Source of the DNA: Leptobrachium leishanense
Lineage: Eukaryota > Chordata > Amphibia > Anura > Megophryidae
Length of the DNA: 64,000 nt
Direction: 5' to 3'
NCBI GenBank assembly: GCA_009667805.1
Contig: CM019070.1
Location: 54,979,735 to 55,043,734 of the forward strand
Shown here: piece by piece, positions 58,535 through 64,000 of the stretch
Layout: every line of letters begins with the position of its first letter
How positions within the stretch are numbered: the first letter of the stretch is position 1
Position numbers and translations under genes: made by a program
The notes under the pieces: model-generated
Database searches by the model: none
Told to the model about the DNA's origin: nothing
What the model saw: the letters and a program-made list of their open reading frames with translations, nothing else

Positions 58535-58735
58535 TTCTACAGCAGTGATTCCCAGCCATGGTCGCCTACTACTCCGAACAAGCCAGGTTTGCGCAGATAT
58601 GCGAAGCACAGCACAGGTGATATGATTTGCTGCTCAGTGATTGGAGGATTCAGTCTGCATTTCCCCAAAGTGATCTTCAAAACCTGACCTGCCATTGAGC
58701 CCTGAGGATTAGGTTTGGGGACCACTGCTCTACCT
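58535..58735. mobile_element. hAT-type MITE (CAGTGGTCCCC family), copy 3, diverged
   Basis: The MITE is 58543-58727 (185 bp). The left end CAGTGATTCCCAGCCATGG has drifted, the right end keeps GGTTTGGGGACCACTG. The interior TGATTTGCTGCTCAGTGATT and TTCAGTCTGCATTTCCCC matches the copy at 46231. Flanks TTCTACAG and CTCTACCT are a weak duplication. Confidence 0.88.
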
Positions 58736-58927
58736 GATTACTTATTCTTAACCCCTACAGAAGCATTTCATTCATGCAGGACACACTTGGGTCTAAGGGG
58801 CCGGTCCCGGCTAATCAGGTTTGTGAGCCCAATGTGCAGTGGGCGGAGTCGGGAATATTCAGGAAGTGTGAGCTGAAGAAACACCCCTAGCTGAGGGGGC
58901 GTGGCCAGAGAAGAGGAAATTACAGAG

Positions 58928-59225
58928 TTTAACCCCTTCCCGACCGCTGACGTACCCTGTACGTCCTGTGTTCGGGTCTCCCTTAGACCCGATGACGTAC
59001 AGGGTACGTCAGCGGCGCCAAATCCCCCTCCCGCCCGATACTCACCTCCCTCGTCGGATCCCACGGCGATCTGACAGGGAGGAAGCCTGCCCATGTGATT
59101 TACATGGGCAGGCGAGGCTGATGACGTCGCCACGCTGCGTGGTGATGTCATCAGAAGGTGCCCCCATGTGTTTCAATGGAGGGGAGGGGGGGGCTCCTTC
59201 GGAGCCCTCTATCTCCCCAACCATT
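58928..59225. mobile_element. TTAACCCCTTCCCGACC-type element, right end lost at the LTR
   Basis: Starts with TTAACCCCTTCCCGACC at 58931. A hairpin follows with arms CCGCTGACGTACCCTGTACG and its inverse (58942-58961 / about 58994-59015), and a second hairpin GCCTGCCCATGTGA / TACATGGGCAGGC near 59087-59114. The sequence is cut by the Ty3/gypsy LTR at 59226, which may have inserted into it. Confidence 0.55.
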
Positions 59226-60047
59226 TGTCACGGATCCCCCTGATTACTATATTGTTGGTCCCTATACGCAGGTCTCTCTCTAACCTTCCGATCCTTAGAG
59301 TGGTCGGTACGTCTAGACAGACTACTAGGATGGCAGTACAGAGCGCATACAAAAAGAGACGTCACGAATCCCTCTACTCTCTGACTAGTAGTCCCTTGAG
59401 ACAGGACACTCTCTACCCTTCCGATCCTTAGAGTGGTCGGCACGTCTAGACAGATTGCTAGGATGGCAGTACAGAGCACATACAAAATACAAGGGGTGGT
59501 CTGATGTGCCTAGGGTGCCACACAGACTGACCTCCGTACCAGAATAGAGGAGTGATACAAATGCCAGGGGTCGATACACAGATGGTGGCTTCCAATGCGT
59601 TGCCGATAGCAGCAGGGGTCGATACACAGAATAGTCGTTTTGCCAATGCCAGGGGTCGATACACAGAATAGTCGTTTTGCCAATGCCAGGGGTCGATACA
59701 CAGAATAGTCGTTTTGCCAATGCCAGGGGTCGATACACAGAATAGTCGTTATGCCAATGCCAGGGGTCGATACACAGAATAGTCGTTATGCCAATGCCAG
59801 GGGTCGATACACAGAATATATTCTAGCCAGAAACGCACAAGAGCTCTGCGGGAAGTAACTACCACGTCAGGGCACTGGCATAGTGGAGAAGCTGGGTTTT
59901 AAACCCGGCGGGTCCGCGTCATCACGCGAGGCCCCGCCTCCCGGCGTCCCACGTGTGCGGAAGCGACCGGCTCTATTTACTCGGCGCCTGGCCAGCGAGC
60001 AGCGAGGACGCTGCTGCCAGGCGCCGCCGGAACGGGGGTACGTGACA
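59226..60047 (-). repeat. 3' LTR of the Ty3/gypsy element, 822 bp
   Basis: On the minus strand the LTR begins TGTCACGTACCCCC at 60047 and ends GGGGATCCGTGACA at 59226, with the TG...CA ends and the short inverted TGTCACG / CGTGACA expected of LTRs. It contains a duplicated segment with TTCCGATCCTTAGAGTGG (59291 and 59419) and a 37-bp tandem repeat (59560-59820). A TAAATA near 59975 on the minus strand might serve as a TATA element. Confidence 0.88.
59560..59820 (-). repeat. 37-bp tandem repeat within the LTR
   Basis: CAGGGGTCGATACACAGAAT followed by AGTCGTTTTGCCAATGC recurs five times from about 59611, with one partial and diverged copy before. Late copies read GTTATG for GTTTTG. Tandem repeats in the U3 part of LTRs often act as enhancers; that is inference here. 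Confidence 0.88.
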
Positions 60048-60064
60048 GAACCCCCCCTCAACGG
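60048..60064 (-). promoter_or_regulatory. Polypurine tract of the Ty3/gypsy element
   Basis: The minus strand reads GTTGAGGGGGGGTTC immediately before the LTR. This is the plus-strand primer position in LTR retrotransposons. Confidence 0.75.
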
Positions 60065-60786
60065 GCGGCCACTGGACGACCCCCAGGGGCATGGGGATGA
60101 GCCAAATAGAAGGCCTTCACCAACCGAGGGGCATGAACCTCGGCAGCCGGAAGCCAGGAGGCGATCCTCAGGACCGTAGCCCACCCAGTCAACCAAGTAG
60201 TGCAGGCCCCCCCTAGACCTCCTGGCGTCCAGAATGGCCTGCACCTCAAACTCCTCTTCGCCCTCCACAGAGACAGGAGGCGGAGGAGCACGGACCCGAG
60301 CAAGGAACGAGTAAACATGCAACAGTAACGATTCAACAGTGGCTTCAACAGACTCACGTGGAAAACGTTGTGTATTCTGATATGGGAGGGCAGCGCCAAG
60401 GCATAGGAAACCGGGCTGAGTCGCCGCAGTATCTTGTAAGGGCCTATGTATCTGGGGGCTAGTTTCATCGATGGTACTAGGAGCTTAACGTTCCGCGAAG
60501 AAAGCCAAACCCTGTCCCCGACTTGATACACAGGTGCTGGTCCCCTACGTCTATCGGCCTTCGTTTTCTGGACAATACTGCTCCTCTCCAGTGCCTGTTT
60601 AACCCTCCCCCAGGTCTCAGTCAATGACGCCAAGTGCTCATCCAGAGCAGGAATCGCGGTATCAGGAAATGCAGTGGGAAGCACGGGAGGATCAAATCCG
60701 TAAACCGTGAAGAAAGGGGAATGACCACTGGCTTCACTCACGGCACTGTTAAGGCATACTCGGCCCAAGGTAGCAGGTCTGACCAA
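60048..60786 (-). pseudogene. Integrase C-terminus and chromodomain, frameshifted
   Basis: A frame from 60786 carries [29 protein letters not shown] and [20 protein letters not shown], the GPY/F region of chromovirus integrase, then [16 protein letters not shown] shift near 60325 moves the reading to [20 protein letters not shown] and [11 protein letters not shown] (about 60250-60175), a chromodomain core. A second shift near 60165 returns to [19 protein letters not shown]. Chromodomains in these elements direct integration to chromatin carrying methylated histone H3. Confidence 0.85.
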
Positions 60787-61390
60787 TTATCCTGTCGTTC
60801 AGATATGAAACACCTGAGATACTTCTCAACGTTTTGATTGGCCCTTTCTGCTGCTCCGTTCGTTTGGGGGTGATAGGCCGAGGAGAAGGACAAGTCTATT
60901 CCCACATTCTTGCAGAACCCCCTCCAGAATCTGGAGACAAACTGGGTCCCCCTATCAGAAACAATCCCAAGAGGGATACCGTGTATGCGGACCACATTGG
61001 CGATGAAAATGGGCACCAGCTCGGCTGCTGACGGTAGTTTCCTAAGAGGAACATAGTGACCCATTTTGGAAAAGCGATCTATAATCGTGAGTATGACAGT
61101 ATTCCCTTTGGACTCGGGTAACTCTACTATAAAATCCATGGCTATCTGCGACCATGGTCGTTCGGGGATAGGCAGGGGCTGGAGTAAACCAATGGGCGCT
61201 GTCTTAGGACTCTTATTTCTTGTGCATACCTCGCACACGGCTACGTAATCTTTAATATCCCGGCGCATCGTGGGCCACCATAGCAGTTTTCGGATGCTAG
61301 CCACTGTTTTGGTGATCCCCATGTGCCCAGAGGTTTTATTGTCATGGTAAATCCTAAGGACTTCTTCTCTTTCCTTCTCAGGTACAAAGA
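60738..61390 (-). pseudogene. Ty3/gypsy integrase, zinc-binding and catalytic domains
   Basis: The minus-strand frame from about 61390 has the HHCC zinc-binding set (YHDNKTSGHMG near 61345, then CEVCTRNKSP near 61235). The catalytic triad follows: MDFIVELP (Asp), IVSDRGTQFVS (Asp) and NGAAERANQ (Glu), with exactly 35 residues between the second Asp and Glu. The frame ends at a stop at 60738, then the C-terminal part continues in another frame. Confidence 0.9.
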
Positions 61391-61418
61391 GCTTCGCGGA
61401 GGCCTCCCCCCCGGAGCC

Positions 61419-62177
61419 TTATCTTGCACAGTCTGCAATCGGATCATCAGAGGGACGAACGACACTAATCGTGGTAGAGGCTATAATCCTCTCCTGAGGT
61501 ACAATGGGATGTTGATCCTGAATGTTATGTTCATAGGATTCATACTGTCTAGATAACGCATCTGCTTTAATGTTTCTTGACCCAGGTCTATACGTGAGGA
61601 CGAAATTAAAACTTGAAAGAAACAAAGACCATCTCGCTTGTCTGGCGTTCAATCGTTTCGCGTCTCCAATGTACGTGAGATTCTTATGATCGGTTATGAT
61701 AACGATTGGGTCTGTAGATCCCTCTAATAAGTATCTCCACTCTGCCAAAGCTGCAATAACTGCTAACAACTCTCTATTCCCGATATCATAGTTTCTCTCG
61801 GCCGGAGACAACTTCCGGGAATAGAAACCGCATGGATGTAAAGGTTTATCGGGTGCCCGCCTTTGGGACAAGACTGCTCCAAGACCGAGTTCGGAGGCGT
61901 CAACCTCGAGTTGGAAGGGCAGAGCTGGATCAGGATGTCGGAGAACAGGGGCAGTCGTGAATGCCTGTTTGAGGGCCTCGAAGGCTTGCCTGGCCTGGGG
62001 TGTCCACTTCTGATTTCCCACCCCTTTCTTAGTCATGGCCGTGAGAGGAGCTACCAAGGCCGAGAAGTCTTTAATGAACCTTCGATAATAGTTGGTAAAA
62101 CCTAGAAACCTCTGGATGGCTTTAAGCCCTTGGGGTAGGGGCCAGTCGAGGATTGCTGACAATTTACCCGGATCCAT
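61419..62177 (-). pseudogene. Ty3/gypsy RNase H and RT thumb
   Basis: The frame begins just after the RT frame is broken (near 62190). FLGFTNYYRRFIKDFSALVA is the RT thumb/connection. RNase H motifs are FQLEVDASELGLGAVLSQ, YSRKLSPAERNYDIGNRELL, IITDHKNLTYI and RPGSRNIKADALSR. RNase H catalytic Asp and Glu positions are kept. It stops at 61419, one frame from the integrase. Confidence 0.9.
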
Positions 62178-62194
62178 CTGAAACCCCTCAGGGG

Positions 62195-63325
62195 TTATGA
62201 TATACCAAGGAAGTGCACCATCTCTATATCAAATAGGCACTTTTCTAATTTGCAGTATAACCCGGCCTTCAATAGTTTCCTTAACACTTGTTGCACATGG
62301 GCGTGATGGGTCTCCTTATCTGGAGAGTATATCAGGATGTCATCGAGGTACACTATGACGAATGTTTGCAGAAAATCCCTTAAGGTGTCGTTTATGAGAT
62401 CCTGAAACACAGCTGGCGCGTTACATAACCCAAAGGGCATTACCAGGTATTCGTAATGCCCGCTACGCGTATTAAAAGCCGTCATCCACTCGTGCCCCTT
62501 TTTTACCCTTATCAGATTGTAGGCTCCGCGCAAATCGAGCTTCGTGTATATACGGGCCCCTTTCAGTCGGTCGAACAACTCTGTTATAAGGGGTATGGGA
62601 TATGCATTTCTTATGGTTATTCTGTTTAAACCTCTATAATCTATGCATGGTCGCAAGTCTCCCTCTTTCTTGGAGACGAAAAAGAAACCAGCTCCTGCTG
62701 GGGAGGAGGACCGTCTAATGAATCCACGCTCAAGATTCTCTTTTATATACTCCTCCATAATATCGTTCTCCTTTTGCGACAAGGGGTATACATGTCCTCT
62801 GGGAGGCATAGTACCGGGGAGTAACTCTATGGCACAGTCATACGGGCGATGTGGTGGTAAAACCTCAGTCCTGGCCTTCGAAAAAACCTCTTTTAATGCC
62901 TGATAACAGTCAGGGACTACTGTGGATAAAGGAGGTGCTGTGGCGATATTAAGGCTACCAATAACAGTGACCCTGCCCATACATTTCGACTGACAACTGG
63001 GACCCCAACATTTTATGTCTCTCTGGACCCAATCAATCACCGGGTTATGCTCAGTCAACCATGGAAACCCTAGGACGACGGGGCATGAGGGAGAGTCAAT
63101 GATCTGGAATCGTATGGTTTCTCGGTGCAAAACTCCTGTTTTCATGCATACCTCTATAGTGTCGTGGGTGATATGGGGACATGACAAGGGTTTCCCGTCT
63201 ATGGCCTCCACCATTAGAGGTCTTTCTTTGAGAACTAGAGGCATGAGGTTCTTGGAGGCAAACACTCTATCCATAAAGTTACCTGAGGCTCCAGAGTCTA
63301 GGAACGCCTCAGTCTCGAGGTGCAC
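62195..63325 (-). pseudogene. Ty3/gypsy protease and reverse transcriptase
   Basis: A 376-residue frame. Near residue 8 is [12 protein letters not shown], the D-S-G-A active site of a retropepsin. RT follows: [60 protein letters not shown] (catalytic Asp), [20 protein letters not shown] and [10 protein letters not shown] (YLDD). The frame ends at 62195 after VHFLGIS and a shift leads to the thumb and RNase H. All RT catalytic residues are present. Confidence 0.92.
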
Positions 63326-63407
63326 CCCCCCCAGGTTAAGGAGATGGGCACCAGAATCCGGGTTTTTTTTTTTTCGTTATCAACAAAGGAGGCATAGAGT
63401 GAACCGA

Positions 63408-64000
63408 TTACCTGGCTAGTAGGTGTTCTCTGGCCCGGCTTGCCAGCGTCACCCCTGCCACCCCTGGGTCTTTGAGGACATTGAAGACGAAAATGCCCTG
63501 CCCCGGCACAGTAAAAACAGAGCCCCCTTCCCTTCTGTGAGCTCTCTCAGCCTCCGAAATACCTGTTCTACCTATCTGCATGGGTTCCACGACCGGCAGA
63601 TCGGTTCTTTCTGGCTCTGGAGTACCTGACGTACTGGTGTGTCTGGGTACTAAGGGTAAAGGAGGCAAAACCCTTCTGGGTCTGTCTCTAGAATGCCTCC
63701 TGTCCCTAATTTGGTCGTCCATGGCAATACAGAAATCAACCAAATGGTCCAGATGTTCGGGCAACTTCAAGGGAGCCAGCTCAAACATCAAAGCCTCGTT
63801 CAGGCCTTCGGTAAACGCCAAGGTTAAAACGTCGTTAGGCCAGTGTACCTCAGATGTCAAGGTCTTAAATTCTATGGCATAGTCAGAGACTCTCCTATTA
63901 CCTTGCTTAATGTGGAATAAGGACCTGCCTGCATTGGTGGCCCTTCTAGAAGGGTCAAACGTACGTTTTAGTTCAGAGGTAAAGCCCTCATAGTCATATA
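63408..64000 (-). pseudogene. Ty3/gypsy gag, C-terminal part, frameshifted
   Basis: The frame is open from the window edge (YDYEGFTSELKRTFDP near 63995) through ALMFELAPLKLPEHLDHLVD near 63790 to 63408. The nucleocapsid zinc knuckle, CFYCAGAGHFRLQC (C-X2-C-X4-H-X4-C), is encoded near 63520-63480 in a neighbouring frame, so a single-step frameshift lies between about 63560 and 63525. The protein would form the virus-like particle and package RNA. The N-terminus is outside the window. Confidence 0.85.

Larger units (their letters stand above)
59226..64000 (-). mobile_element. Ty3/gypsy LTR retrotransposon, chromovirus type, 3' portion
   Basis: Read on the minus strand: gag (runs off the window), protease, RT, RNase H, integrase, chromodomain, polypurine tract, then the 3' LTR. 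Integrase after RNase H defines Ty3/gypsy, and a C-terminal chromodomain defines the chromovirus branch. Motifs are well kept but at least five frameshifts or stops divide gag-pol, so this copy is not autonomous. No env frame is present. The 5' LTR and primer-binding site lie beyond 64000. Confidence 0.93.

Overview
The window reads as nuclear DNA of a vertebrate, most likely an amphibian and probably a frog. The basis is one spliced host gene, znf326, sitting in a dense layer of transposons typical of amphibian genomes: an L1/Tx1-type LINE, CR1, DIRS, a chromodomain Ty3/gypsy element, Tc1/mariner, many hAT-type MITEs and TTAA-target MITEs. The species call is inference. No bacterial operon, CRISPR array, rRNA or tRNA gene was recognised.

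Layout. 1-4541: L1/Tx1-like LINE with a decayed ORF2, a 184-bp hAT MITE inserted near its 3' end, and a poly(A) tail. 4.6-13.5 kb: minisatellites, hairpin-rich DNA elements, a 5'-truncated CR1, and several MITEs, two with exact 8-bp target-site duplications (TSDs). 13.6-16.0 kb: a 2.4-kb hAT-type element filled by about 1.9 kb of G-rich minisatellite. 16.8-17.4 kb: fossil IS630/mariner-type transposase. 17.5-21.2 kb: decayed DIRS copy on the minus strand, split by a 1.96-kb hAT-type MITE. 21.9-29.1 kb: a more complete DIRS element with inverted termini, whose right terminus is split by a 2-kb TTAA-target element.

30.4-41.8 kb: znf326 on the minus strand. Nine coding exons from an ATG in exon 2 join without any frame break into a 460-residue protein with two AKAP95-type zinc fingers. 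A probable noncoding first exon lies in a CpG-rich promoter near 41.7 kb. Its introns and 3' flank carry several MITEs.

42.8-46.7 kb: nested complex of one hAT-like family (termini beginning TAGGGATGCACCGATACC) containing a Tc1 element with an uninterrupted 351-residue DD34E transposase. 47-58.9 kb: LINE fragments, tandem repeats, TTAA-target MITEs, and a nested pair in which a minisatellite-bearing hAT element sits inside another inverted-repeat element. 59.2-64.0 kb: Ty3/gypsy chromovirus on the minus strand, with its 3' LTR complete and gag running off the window; pol is intact in motifs but broken by frameshifts.

Only znf326 looks like a cellular gene, and only the Tc1 transposase looks like an undamaged mobile-element gene. 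No new multi-gene system is visible. The most unusual pattern is that several unrelated-looking inverted-repeat elements carry internal minisatellites, and three of those arrays share an identical 18-bp word. All family assignments are by eye from motifs and termini; no database search was run.
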